Assembly: GCA_910587865.1 (NCBI GenBank)
Contig: CAJUNX010000001.1
Location: 1 to 22,909 of the forward strand
Source of the DNA: an uncultured Roseburia sp.
Lineage (GTDB): Bacteria > Bacillota > Clostridia > Lachnospirales > Lachnospiraceae
DNA length: 22,909 nucleotides
Reading direction: 5' to 3'
In this document: positions 1-7,590 of the stretch, one piece after another
Layout of the letters: each line of letters opens with the position of its first letter
Position numbering within the stretch: position 1 is the first letter of the stretch
The notes under the pieces: model-generated
What the model was told of the DNA's origin: nothing
Seen by the model: the letters and a program-made list of their open reading frames with translations, nothing else
Database searches by the model: none
Program-made: the position numbers and the translations under genes

Positions 1-39
1 CCTGTATGCCGCTCCCAAAGGCAATGCTCCGGCTTCCGG

Positions 40-93
40 TCAGCAACACGGCAAACGGTACTGTACAGCCACTGCTGTTGTTGCTGAACTCAT
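40..93 (-). other. possible short ORF start with strong Shine-Dalgarno
   Basis: On the minus strand an ATG at 91-93 is preceded by GGAGG (complement of 101-105) at a 7-nt spacing, which is a textbook translation start. The frame reads MSSATTAVAVQYRLPCC and then meets TGA at 40-42. After the TGA the same frame stays open to the window edge. It could be a tiny peptide, the start of a gene broken by a nonsense or frameshift change, or, speculatively, a gene reading UGA as selenocysteine after a Cys-Cys pair. I do not recognise the product and the window ends too soon to decide. Confidence 0.25.
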
Positions 94-118
94 AGACTTA
101 CCTCCGTATAGCGGTATC

Positions 119-173
119 AAAAGTTAAGGATCAACTTTTAATACCTGTGATAGAAATATAGTCTATTGTCACA
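119..173. promoter_or_regulatory. two adjacent dyads, possible operator region
   Basis: A perfect inverted repeat AAAAGTT-N7-AACTTTT lies at 119-139. A longer imperfect palindrome at 146-173 has the form TGTGA-N18-TCACA, with ATAG/CTAT inside the arms. Both lie just upstream, on the minus strand, of the short translation start at 93, in a stretch with no convincing gene. They could be operators, recombinase sites or structured leader RNA. The TGTGA/TCACA half sites look CRP-like, but the spacing is far longer than the 6 bp of a CRP site. Confidence 0.3.
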
Positions 174-307
174 TATTTTTCCCTCACAGTCGAGGTACTC
201 ACTATCTACCGTTTACGATGCGGGCTAATGAAGATAAAACGAAAAATACATGGGAACAGGATGAGAATGTCTATTAAAAGTAATGACACACTGTACACAT
301 CAAGGTG

Positions 308-350
308 CACTGTAAATCAGATTGAAACTGAATTACAGTGTATTTTTTTA
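308..350 (+). terminator. rho-independent terminator, no assigned upstream gene
   Basis: CACTGTAA at 308-315 pairs with TTACAGTG at 333-340. TCAG/CTGA pairs continue the stem inward past one A-A mismatch. The stem is followed by TATTTTTTTA. This is a strong plus-strand terminator, yet no convincing plus-strand gene ends before it, so it may close a small RNA or the remains of a deleted gene. Confidence 0.65.
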
Positions 351-386
351 TGTCGATTTTTGACTGATTTTGTATTTTGCTGTTAT

Positions 387-819
387 ATGTTTTTTCAGAA
401 AAGTGGTACATGGGCACTGAGCATAATTACAGTAATTTTTACGTTTGTTCCTGAAGCAATTTTTGAAAAATGTAAACTACTTCCATTATACCAAATGACG
501 AGTATTTATTGATGGCATTTGCAAAATTAGATAAAGACGGACTGGGAAGATTTTTTTCTTATGATGAATTTCTCGAATGTTTATCGTTGTTCTGGAAAGA
601 GATTGATAAATATTATGGGCAGAATGATGTATGTATATCTATATTAGGCTCAGGACTTACTCGTATAGGTGACACATCTTTTACTAAACAAGAATTGCTT
701 GATATAATAATTGGGTCGTATAAATTAAGTCGTCATAAAATAAAATTTCCCAATAAGTTGCGTATTGTATGCAAAAGAGCGAAAATTTTTCCTTAAATAG
801 AATTGGCGAAAACGTATAA
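387..819 (+). pseudogene. decayed DUF6430 (macro-like, ThsA-type) membrane protein
   Basis: Two pieces of one protein are visible in different frames. The first (from ATG 387) encodes one hydrophobic helix, WALSIITVIFTFVPEAIF, typical of the N-terminal membrane segment of this family. The second is open from about 476 and reads EYLLMAFAKLDKDG, SYDEFLECLSLFWKEID, ISILGSGLTRIG and QELLDIIIGSYKLSR. This resembles the C-terminal half of DUF6430 domains, the macro-like fold also found in Thoeris ThsA proteins. The segment that should lie between (second helix and first half of the macro fold) is missing. Near 780 the frame slips by one base: the current frame stops at 796, whereas the neighbouring frame continues ENFSLNRIGENV to a stop at 817-819. 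I infer an internal deletion plus a frameshift. The family assignment is from memory of motifs, not a search. Confidence 0.5.
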
Positions 820-861
820 TAAAATACAAGACTATAACAAGTAAATATGTTTTTATATGAC

Positions 862-895
862 AAAAAAACCGGGAACCTGTTTTTAGATTCCCGGT
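862..895 (-). terminator. terminator of the PD-(D/E)XK nuclease gene
   Basis: ACCGGGAA (868-875) pairs with TTCCCGGT (888-895). Read on the minus strand the stem is followed by a run of seven T (complement of 862-868). It lies 10 bp past the stop of the minus-strand gene starting at 1717. Confidence 0.8.
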
Positions 896-904
896 CATTA
901 CCAT

Positions 905-1717
905 TTATGCTGTCTGTTCCGCTTTCAGTTTTTTTACTTCATCAAGAGAAAGTCCAGAAATATTCGCAATTTCTTCCAGAGCATATTTTCCAGCTGACAG
1001 CATACGAAGAGCGACCTCTTTTAAAGATTCACTTCTCATATCTTCCATAATTTTACACATCTCACTCACTCCTTTCGGATTCTCTTTTAGATATCGTGTT
1101 CGGTTTGCCATCAATTCAAAATTCATATCATCTGCTTTGGTACAATCAAAATCGTGCATGAGTTTTCCTATATCGGATTCTCCACGATATTCACCATTCA
1201 CATAAAGGATATGCTCTCCATCTTCAAAAGATTTACCCGTTGTAAGATTGATTCTCTCAATCGGGTAAACAGCTTCGCCCTGACCATAAAAATCTTTTTC
1301 AATAATAAAAATTGTATATGTGTCCGGCAACTCTTTAAATTCCTGACCAGAATGGAGATTTTCTATATCCATTACGCTTGAATGATATCTTGCCCTGTGT
1401 GGGTCTGCTCCCTTGTCCTGCCTCTGGACTTCTAAATCATATTTTTTCCCATCTGAATCCGTTCCATATGCGTCCAGGCAGATAGAACGTGCCCCGGCCA
1501 ATCTTTTCATATCTTTCTGTGTTTCACACTCAGTAATAATTAAATCAGGTTTATCAGTGATAATGCGTAACACAAATTCCGCTAATGGAATGTTATCTTT
1601 AAAAAGACAACGCATAAAATCATCATCGATTGGCCTTAACAAACGCAAACGTTGCAAATCTTCCTGATGTTGCTTATCCGTCACTGTCAATCTTTTCACC
1701 TGTTTTCGTATCTCCAT
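905..1717 (-). CDS. PD-(D/E)XK nuclease, Rpn/transposase-like family
   Basis: The 270-residue product matches the PDDEXK_2 'PD-(D/E)XK nuclease family transposase' group, related to Rpn recombination-promoting nucleases and very common as stand-alone genes in Lachnospiraceae. Visible signatures are the N-terminal DFMRCLFKDN block, a catalytic-type aspartate in LDAYGTD, the ExQ motif in YDLEVQRQD, and the helical C-terminal tail ISGLSLDEVKKLK. The length is normal and the frame is uninterrupted, so it may be functional. AGGAGG lies upstream of the ATG at 1717 with a rather long gap of about 11 nt, and a terminator follows the stop. It stands alone on the minus strand among broken genes in an AT-rich patch, consistent with horizontal acquisition. 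Family members are proposed to nick DNA and promote recombination; the role of this copy is unknown. Confidence 0.85.
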   Translation of the reverse strand: MEIRKQVKRLTVTDKQHQEDLQRLRLLRPIDDDFMRCLFKDNIPLAEFVLRIITDKPDLIITECETQKDMKRLAGARSICLDAYGTDSDGKKYDLEVQRQDKGADPHRARYHSSVMDIENLHSGQEFKELPDTYTIFIIEKDFYGQGEAVYPIERINLTTGKSFEDGEHILYVNGEYRGESDIGKLMHDFDCTKADDMNFELMANRTRYLKENPKGVSEMCKIMEDMRSESLKEVALRMLSAGKYALEEIANISGLSLDEVKKLKAEQTA

Positions 1718-1770
1718 ACTACCATAAACCTCCTGATTTTACAAGCCGGGAGCCAGAGCATACACGAAAA

Positions 1771-2343
1771 TCAATTTTCTAAAACAGCGCAAATCTGAGA
1801 AGGCTCGAGCAGGCAGTCCAGCATTATTTTAGACATGGCTCTTTTCGATGCAGTTCTTGCTTTATACTGCTTCAGCAGGCTGATGGAAAATTTACGAAGC
1901 ATGTTTAAGTTCTGCTGGATTGTCCTGTTTTCAATACGACAGTAATCCTCACCGTAATGAACATCCAGTAACCAGTGCATCGTTTCTACTGCCCACTCCA
2001 TTTTGGCGTGATGGAGTAACTCCGCTGCTGAAAGCTTACGGTTGGAGATATAATGATGTCATTCTTCGGTTTTTTTCGTCTTTCTCGGATTCGATCTTAA
2101 CTGCACCTATACAATTCAGGTTTTTCCACTTTTCTTTTCCATACAGCCATTTCATATCGCCTGTGGTATAAGCTGTTTTGGTTTCAATCCGGTCATGGTT
2201 TTTCTCTGTTTTTGTTTTTTTAAACCGCACAGGCTTCCGAGCACGACAATGCTGATTGCTTCTGCAATACTGCAAAAATATCCATTGTATTCTTCTGTTG
2301 TTTCCATGTCTTCAAAGAAATCAATTAATGTTGTTCTGTCCAT
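1771..2343 (-). pseudogene. broken ISAs1-family transposase
   Basis: Three fragments of one transposase follow each other on the minus strand. The N-terminus (from 2343) reads LIDFFEDMETTEEYNGYF and AEAISIVVLGSLCGL. The middle (about 2220-2036) reads KNHDRIETKTAYTTGDMKWL and EKWKNLNCIGAVK. The C-terminus (to 1771) reads MEWAVETMHWLLDVHYGED and NLNMLRKFSISLLKQYKA, the classic ISAs1 ending. Damage seen: a large internal deletion after GSLCGL with a frame change, another frame change near 2052, and a TGA where EEWHHY would need TGG. About 190 codons remain, against roughly 370 in intact members, and most of the DDE catalytic core is gone. No terminal inverted repeats were found. It is an inactive relic. 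Confidence 0.8.
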
Positions 2344-2408
2344 GGCCTCATTATATCTTATCTATCGCTTTTTGAAAATTGATTTCCGTGGGATATAAAA
2401 AATAAACC

Positions 2409-2437
2409 TTGACAAATCAAAAAACCCCTCGTATGAT
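2409..2437 (+). promoter_or_regulatory. promoter of the valS T-box leader
   Basis: TTGACA at 2409-2414 and TATGAT at 2432-2437 are separated by exactly 17 bp, a near-consensus vegetative promoter. Transcription would begin near 2444, just before the T-box leader. Confidence 0.85.
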
Positions 2438-2443
2438 AATAAG

Positions 2444-2862
2444 AAATCAAAATCAGTCATACAAAAAGGTAATGAGAAAGAGGAGTACGCATACACGCCC
2501 GTCAGAGAGCGGAACCCACCGGCTGCGAGGTTTTGCAGGATCACGGTATGCGGAAGGTAGCTTTTGAACCGGAACGTCGAGAAAGCATTTGTTGTTCGCC
2601 GGCAAAATCCGCCGGATATCCGGGTTATGCCCGGTCAGCCGTCACGATGTGCGGCCGGGCAGTGAGCACAGGCGTTCCCGCATGGTTTGCGTTATCGAAC
2701 CGCCGGTTAAGCAGCCGTCGATGATGTCTGGGGAGAGAAGAACCGTGTTCCCTGGCATGTAAGGCGCAGCCGATCGGAATAAGGCCGGCGAACTGCCGGC
2801 GAACAAAGGTGGTACCGCGATCAGTCGCCCTTTGCATCCCTTGGGATGCAGAGGGCGTTTTT
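2444..2862 (+). promoter_or_regulatory. T-box riboswitch (tRNA-Val responsive)
   Basis: The T-box core AAAGGTGGTACCGCG lies at 2805-2819; its TGGT pairs with the acceptor end of uncharged tRNA. Stem I features are seen near 2479-2575: GAGTA (2482-2486), AGAGAGC (2494-2500) and the specifier context GGAAG-GTA-G. The GTA at 2557-2559 is the likely specifier codon, valine, matching the downstream gene. The leader terminator at 2826-2862 is formed by CGCCCTTTGCATCCC and GGATGCAGAGGGCG followed by T5. When tRNA-Val is uncharged, the antiterminator forms and valS is transcribed. The specifier codon is assigned by eye from the loop context. Confidence 0.9.
2826..2862 (+). terminator. T-box leader terminator
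   Basis: A long stem, CGCCCTTTGCATCCC with GGATGCAGAGGGCG, is followed by TTTTT. It directly follows the T-box core and competes with the antiterminator. About 230 nt without a recognised gene or motif separate it from the valS start codon. Confidence 0.88.
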
Positions 2863-3096
2863 CTTGTTATAAGGGCAGTTTGCGAAGCGCACGGTCTGCT
2901 GCTCTCTGTGCACATTTGCTGTCGCACAGAAGCCGTCCCGGACCGGGAAAAGCCTGATTCTAATAAGGACGGTGGCAGGAGAGGGCGTCAGCCGATGCAC
3001 AATAAAGCCGTCCCGGCCGGAAGAACTGTCTGGGAACAACAGGGTTGATCGAGAAACCCGCCTGACACACAAAGAAGGAAAGAGGAGGAGAAGCAT

Positions 3097-5787
3097 ATGT
3101 GCACAGAATGCAGCACGAAACGGGAACTGGCGAAGACCTACGATCCGAAGGGGATCGAGGGACGTCTGTATGGGAAATGGGAGAAAAACGGTTACTTTCA
3201 CGCCGAGGTGGATCGGAGCAAGAAACCGTTTACAATTATAATGCCGCCGCCCAACATCACGGGCCAGCTCCACATGGGACACGCGCTCGACAACACGATG
3301 CAGGACATTTTAACGCGCTATAAGCGGATGCAGGGCTACAACGCGCTCTGGCAGCCGGGGACCGATCACGCGTCGATCTCCACGGAGGTCAAGGTCATCG
3401 AGAGCTTAAAGGCACAGGGAATCGACAAGCAGGATCTCGGGCGCGAGGGTTTCCTTAAAAAATGCTGGGAGTGGCGCGACGAGTACGGCGGACGGATCGT
3501 GAATCAGCTGAAAAAAATGGGCTCCTCCGCGGACTGGGAGCGCGAGCGCTTTACGATGGATGAGGGCTGCTCGGACGCGGTGCTCGACGTCTTTGTGAAA
3601 ATGTACGAGAAGGGCCTGATCTACAAGGGCAGCCGCATCATCAACTGGTGTCCGGTGTGTAAGACCTCGATCTCGGACGCCGAGGTAATCCATGAGGAGC
3701 AGGACGGCTTCTTCTGGCATATCAATTACCCGGTTGTCGGCGAGGAGGGCCGGTTCGTCGAGATCGCGACGACGCGCCCGGAGACGATGTTCGGTGATAC
3801 GGCGGTTGCGGTCAACCCGGAGGACGAGCGTTATCAGGACATCATCGGGAAGATGCTGCGGCTGCCGATGACCGACCGCGAGATCCCGGTGATCGCCGAC
3901 CCGTATGTCGACCGGGAATTCGGAACCGGATGCGTGAAGATCACGCCGGCCCACGACCCGAATGACTTTGAGGTTGGAAAACGTCACGGCCTCGAAGAGA
4001 TCACGGTGATCGACGACGACGCGGTGATGAACGAATACGCGGGGAAATATGCGGGCATGGATCGCTACGAATGCAGAAAGGCGCTTCTCGCCGACCTGAA
4101 AGAACAGGGGCTTCTCGTGAAGACCGAGCCACATTCCCACAATGTCGGGACGCACGACCGCTGCGGCGCGACCGTGGAGCCGCTTGTAAAGCAGCAGTGG
4201 TTTGTAAAAATGGACGAACTGATCCGGCCGGCTGCGGAGGCCGTGAGAAACGGCGATGTGAAGCTGCTGCCGAAGCGGATGGAGAAGACATATTTTAACT
4301 GGGTCGACAATATCCGCGACTGGTGTATCTCGAGACAGCTTTGGTGGGGACACCGGATCCCCGCCTACTACTGCGCGGACTGCGGCGGGATGGTCGTGGC
4401 GAAGCGTGCGCCAGAGGCCTGCCCGAAATGCGGCTGCGCGCATATGGAGCAGGATCCGGATATGCTGGACACCTGGTTTTCGTCGGCGCTTTGGCCGTTC
4501 TCGACGCTGGGCTGGCCGCATCAGACGGAGGAGCTGGATTATTTTTACCCTACAGATGTACTTGTGACGGGATATGATATCATTTTCTTCTGGGTCATCC
4601 GCATGATCTTCTCGGGCTACGAGCACACGGGGAAGGCGCCGTTCCACACCGTGCTGTTCCACGGCCTGATCCGCGATTCCCAGGGGCGCAAGATGAGCAA
4701 ATCCTTAGGGAACGGCATCGACCCGCTCGAGGTGATCGACAAGTACGGCGCGGACGCGCTGCGCATGACGCTGATCACCGGAAACGCGCCCGGAAACGAC
4801 ATGCGCTTCTACTGGGAGCGGGTCGAGGCGTCAAGAAACTTTGCGAACAAGGTGTGGAATGCGTCCCGCTTTATCCTGATGAATTTGGACGGCGTGGACG
4901 CGGATGCGCTGCCGGAGAGCTTTGAGGCGGTAAAAGCGGATCTGCGCCCGGCGGATAAATGGATTCTCTCGAAGGTGAACTCGCTTGCGCGGGATGTCAC
5001 CGAGAATATGGACAAATACGAGATGGGGATTGCCGTGCAGAAGGTGTATGATTTTATCTGGGACGAGTTCTGCGACTGGTACATTGAGATCTCCAAGGCC
5101 CGCACATACCAGAAGGAGAGCGATCCGGCCTCCGCGAACGCGGCGTTCTGGACGTTAAAAACGGTGCTGACCGAGGCATTAAAGCTCCTGCATCCGTTTA
5201 TGCCGTTTATCACCGAGGAGATCTTCTGCACGCTGCACCCGGAGGAGGAGACGATCATGCTCGCGCAGTGGCCGGAGTACCGGGCGGACTGGAACTACCC
5301 GGCGGAGGAAGAGATGCTCGAGCACTGCAAGGATCTCGTAAAGGGCGTGCGCAATGTCCGCAGTCAGATGGATGTCCCGCCGTCAAGGAAGGCGAAGTTA
5401 TTTATCGTGGCGGAGGACGCTGCGGTGCGTGAGACGTTTGCCGCGAATCAGGAGGCATATCAGAACCTCGCCGGCGCGTCGGAGGTCGTGGTGCAGGCGG
5501 ACCGGGAAGACATCGGGGAGGATGCCGTATCCGTTGTGATCCCGGGCGCGACGCTTTATCTGCCGCTCGAAGATCTCGTGGATCTGAAAAAAGAGCGTGA
5601 GCGTCTGGAAAAAGAGCGCGGGCGTCTGGAAAAAGAGCTCGCCCGTTCCCGCGGCATGTTAAATAATGAAAAATTCATCAGCAAAGCGCCCGAGGCAAAG
5701 GTGGCGGCCGAGCGCGAGAAATTAGCGGGCTATGAGCAGATGATGGCCAGGGTGGAGGAACGCCTCTCGCAGATGGGTGGAAAATAA
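3097..5787 (+). CDS. valS: valine--tRNA ligase
   Basis: Class I aminoacyl-tRNA synthetase that charges tRNA-Val with valine in the cytoplasm. The 896-residue length fits the family (about 880). The ATP-binding HMGH signature lies at residues 59-62 inside PPPNITGQLHMGHALDNTM, and KMSKS at 532-536. The CP1 editing domain follows NWCPVCKTSISDAEV and includes ATTRPETMFGDTAVAVNP. A four-cysteine zinc knuckle (CADCGG...CPKCGC) precedes DPDMLDTWFSSALWPFSTLGWP. The C-terminal coiled-coil arm (KKERERLEKERGRLEKEL) that contacts tRNA is complete. ATG 3097 is preceded by GGAGG at 3084-3088. The N-terminus has a short cysteine-containing extension (MCTECSTKR) before the usual ELAKTYDPKGIE. Expression is governed by the T-box leader, and a terminator follows at 5814. 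Confidence 0.98.
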   Translation: MCTECSTKRELAKTYDPKGIEGRLYGKWEKNGYFHAEVDRSKKPFTIIMPPPNITGQLHMGHALDNTMQDILTRYKRMQGYNALWQPGTDHASISTEVKVIESLKAQGIDKQDLGREGFLKKCWEWRDEYGGRIVNQLKKMGSSADWERERFTMDEGCSDAVLDVFVKMYEKGLIYKGSRIINWCPVCKTSISDAEVIHEEQDGFFWHINYPVVGEEGRFVEIATTRPETMFGDTAVAVNPEDERYQDIIGKMLRLPMTDREIPVIADPYVDREFGTGCVKITPAHDPNDFEVGKRHGLEEITVIDDDAVMNEYAGKYAGMDRYECRKALLADLKEQGLLVKTEPHSHNVGTHDRCGATVEPLVKQQWFVKMDELIRPAAEAVRNGDVKLLPKRMEKTYFNWVDNIRDWCISRQLWWGHRIPAYYCADCGGMVVAKRAPEACPKCGCAHMEQDPDMLDTWFSSALWPFSTLGWPHQTEELDYFYPTDVLVTGYDIIFFWVIRMIFSGYEHTGKAPFHTVLFHGLIRDSQGRKMSKSLGNGIDPLEVIDKYGADALRMTLITGNAPGNDMRFYWERVEASRNFANKVWNASRFILMNLDGVDADALPESFEAVKADLRPADKWILSKVNSLARDVTENMDKYEMGIAVQKVYDFIWDEFCDWYIEISKARTYQKESDPASANAAFWTLKTVLTEALKLLHPFMPFITEEIFCTLHPEEETIMLAQWPEYRADWNYPAEEEMLEHCKDLVKGVRNVRSQMDVPPSRKAKLFIVAEDAAVRETFAANQEAYQNLAGASEVVVQADREDIGEDAVSVVIPGATLYLPLEDLVDLKKERERLEKERGRLEKELARSRGMLNNEKFISKAPEAKVAAEREKLAGYEQMMARVEERLSQMGGK

Positions 5788-5813
5788 GCCGTTTTTTCGC
5801 CGGATGCGTAAAT

Positions 5814-5849
5814 GGGCAGATTTTGTCGCACGAAATCTGCCCTGTTTTT
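5814..5849 (+). terminator. terminator after valS
   Basis: GGGCAGATTTT and GAAATCTGCCC form a stable stem with a short loop, followed by TGTTTTTA. It lies 27 bp downstream of the valS stop codon. Confidence 0.85.
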
Positions 5850-5871
5850 ATAGAAATTTAAGAAAATAAAG

Positions 5872-5900
5872 TTGAATCCGTTTCCCTGCTATATTATAAT
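5872..5900 (+). promoter_or_regulatory. promoter of the small protein/TPR operon
   Basis: TTGAAT (5872-5877) and a perfect TATAAT (5895-5900) are separated by 17 bp. A leader of about 70 nt precedes the first start codon at 5975. Confidence 0.85.
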
Positions 5901-5974
5901 GTCCACTGTGACAGTGCGCATGTAAGCCCGCGCACTGCGGGATCAGCAGTCAGATCAGACAAACGAGGTATCTT

Positions 5975-6118
5975 ATGATCAATTTCGAAGAAGAATTAAA
6001 AAATTTCCGTCCCAGCCTGGAGGTCGAGGAAGCCGAACAGGCGATTTATAATCACGAGCAGACGGACATGGCCGACGTTCTGCAGGAGATGCTGCGGGAA
6101 ATGAAGCGGGGCATGTAA
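5975..6118 (+). CDS. conserved-looking small acidic protein, unknown function
   Basis: A 47-residue frame starts MINFEEELKNFRPSLEVEEA and ends LREMKRGM. It follows the strong promoter at 5872, is preceded by ACGAGG at a plausible ribosome-binding distance, and stops 21 bp before the next gene, so the two are probably co-transcribed. The protein is acidic and predicted helical, with no membrane segment or signal peptide. Similar short proteins beginning MINFEEEL seem familiar from Lachnospiraceae, but this is recollection, not a search. No function can be assigned. It may act with the downstream zinc-ribbon/TPR protein. Confidence 0.7.
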   Translation: MINFEEELKNFRPSLEVEEAEQAIYNHEQTDMADVLQEMLREMKRGM

Positions 6119-6139
6119 CTCCATGAAGCGAGGTTTCAG

Positions 6140-7513
6140 ATGATATGTTATAATTGTGGCGCAGCCCTCGGGCAGCCGGACCGATGTCCGGACTGCGGAG
6201 CGGATGTGAGAATTTACAAAAAGATCGTGATGGCGTCGAATGCCAGTTACAACGAAGCGTTAAAAAAAGCGCGTGTGAGAGATCTTTCCGGTGCGATTTT
6301 AAATCTGAAAGAGAGCCTGCGTTTTTATAAGATGAATATTGATGCGCGCAATCTTTTGGGACTGGTCTATTACGATATGGGCGAGGTGGTGATGGCGCTC
6401 ACGGAGTGGGTGCTCAGCAAAAATTACCAGCCCAGGGATAATGCCGCGAGCCGCTATCTGGACGAGGTGCAGAAGAACCAGGGCCAGCTGGAGACCATCA
6501 ATCAGACCATCAAAAAATATAACCAGGCGCTCCAGTACTGCAGACAGGACAGCAGGGATCTGGCGATCATCCAGCTGAAAAAGGTGCTCTCGATGAACCC
6601 GAGACTGGTGAGCGGACATCAGCTTCTGGCCCTTTTGTATCTCCAGGAGGGAAAATACGAGCAGGCAAAAAAATGTCTGCGCAACGCGGGACGGATCGAT
6701 TCGAACAACACGACGACGCTCCGCTATCTCGCGGAGGTCAATCAGATGCTGCGAGGCAGCGGTTCGGGGAAAAAGCAGAAGGACGACGAGCTTTTATCGT
6801 ATCAGAGCGGGAACGAGACGATCATTCAGCCGCGTTACCGCAGGGAGAGTTCGGCGCTTGGCACTGTGATCAACATGATCATCGGACTGGCGATCGGCGT
6901 GGCGGTCACGTATTATCTTGTGGTGCCGGGCGTGCGGCGGCAGGTGTTAAACGAGAAAAAAACCGAGGTGATCGACGCGAACAATGCGATAGCCTCAAAG
7001 AATCAGACGATCAGTGAGCTTGAGGCCCAGATCGAGGATCTCACCGTCCAGATCACGAACGCAAAGGGAAACGAGGAGAATTACGAGAGCAGGATCAGCA
7101 CCTATGAGCAGCTTCTCGCCGCCTACGCGGCTTATGCGAACGAGGACATCGAGGCTGCCGGCACGGCGCTGGGAAATGTAAATGAAGAATATTTAAGCGA
7201 GGAATCAAAGCGCATCTATGACGCGGTCAACGCGGAGGTCAACGCGGAATATGTGACGGCGGTCAACAAGGCGGGCCGGGATGCATATGATGCGCAGGAT
7301 TATGAGGAGGCGATCAAAAACCTTTCGATCGTTGTTGAACTTGACGAGACATACGACAGCGGATATTCGCTGTTTTATCTCGCACAGGCATACCGCAAGA
7401 ATGAGGATCAGGAGCATGCGGCCGTCTATTTTCAGAAGGTCGTGGAGCTGTATCCGGGAACGGAACGGGCAGGCGTGGCGCAGAACTACATCGATTCCAT
7501 TGAGGAGGAGTAG
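6140..7513 (+). CDS. zinc-ribbon and TPR repeat membrane protein
   Basis: The 457-residue protein begins with a zinc ribbon, CYNCGAALGQPDRCPDCGA (Cys 3, 6, 15, 18). TPR-like helical repeats follow at about residues 30-200 (for example ALKKARVRDLSGAILNLKES and HQLLALLYLQEGKYEQAKKC). One membrane helix lies near residues 237-260 (GTVINMIIGLAIGVAVTYYL). A coiled coil comes next (KNQTISELEAQIEDLTVQI), then C-terminal TPR repeats (AQDYEEAIKNLSIVVELDE, FYLAQAYRKNEDQEHAAVYF). One repeat domain probably lies in the cytoplasm and the other outside, suggesting a scaffold for an envelope complex. The start is supported by a GAGG ribosome site about 8 nt upstream. It shares a promoter with the 47-residue gene and ends at a terminator. 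The specific function is not known. Confidence 0.85.
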   Translation: MICYNCGAALGQPDRCPDCGADVRIYKKIVMASNASYNEALKKARVRDLSGAILNLKESLRFYKMNIDARNLLGLVYYDMGEVVMALTEWVLSKNYQPRDNAASRYLDEVQKNQGQLETINQTIKKYNQALQYCRQDSRDLAIIQLKKVLSMNPRLVSGHQLLALLYLQEGKYEQAKKCLRNAGRIDSNNTTTLRYLAEVNQMLRGSGSGKKQKDDELLSYQSGNETIIQPRYRRESSALGTVINMIIGLAIGVAVTYYLVVPGVRRQVLNEKKTEVIDANNAIASKNQTISELEAQIEDLTVQITNAKGNEENYESRISTYEQLLAAYAAYANEDIEAAGTALGNVNEEYLSEESKRIYDAVNAEVNAEYVTAVNKAGRDAYDAQDYEEAIKNLSIVVELDETYDSGYSLFYLAQAYRKNEDQEHAAVYFQKVVELYPGTERAGVAQNYIDSIEEE

Positions 7514-7546
7514 GCGGCCGTGCCGGATAAAAATGCGGCGAAATAC

Positions 7547-7590
7547 AAAAGACACCAGGCAGGGGAAATGCGTCTGCCGGGTGTCTTTTT
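7547..7590 (+). terminator. terminator after the TPR gene
   Basis: AAAAGACACC-A-GGCAG pairs with CTGCC-G-GGTGTCTTTTT, with an 11-nt loop. The T-run is also the beginning of the first copy of the 32-bp direct repeat. Confidence 0.82.

Noticed and set aside
390..416. Similarity of CAGAAAAGTGGTACATGGG (396 region) to CAGAAAGCGGTACATGGG near 7670
   Set aside because: One gap and one mismatch over 18 bases is expected by chance in a 23-kb window when both kinds of change are allowed. The first copy is also inside a former coding frame.
228..512. A 94-codon plus-strand frame taken as a gene
   Set aside because: It runs straight through a strong terminator (308-350). Only its end, from 387, resembles a protein, and that is part of the macro relic.
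2940..2990. A second T-box core around GGACGGTGGCAGG
   Set aside because: It lacks the ACCGCG continuation of the T-box core and no antiterminator/terminator pair surrounds it.
3406..4662. A 418-codon open frame on the minus strand
   Set aside because: It lies wholly antisense to valS, is arginine/histidine-rich as expected for a shadow of GC-rich coding DNA, and has no family motif.
5821..5836. A Spo0A-like TTGTCG site
   Set aside because: It is part of the valS terminator stem-loop and is not near a sporulation promoter.
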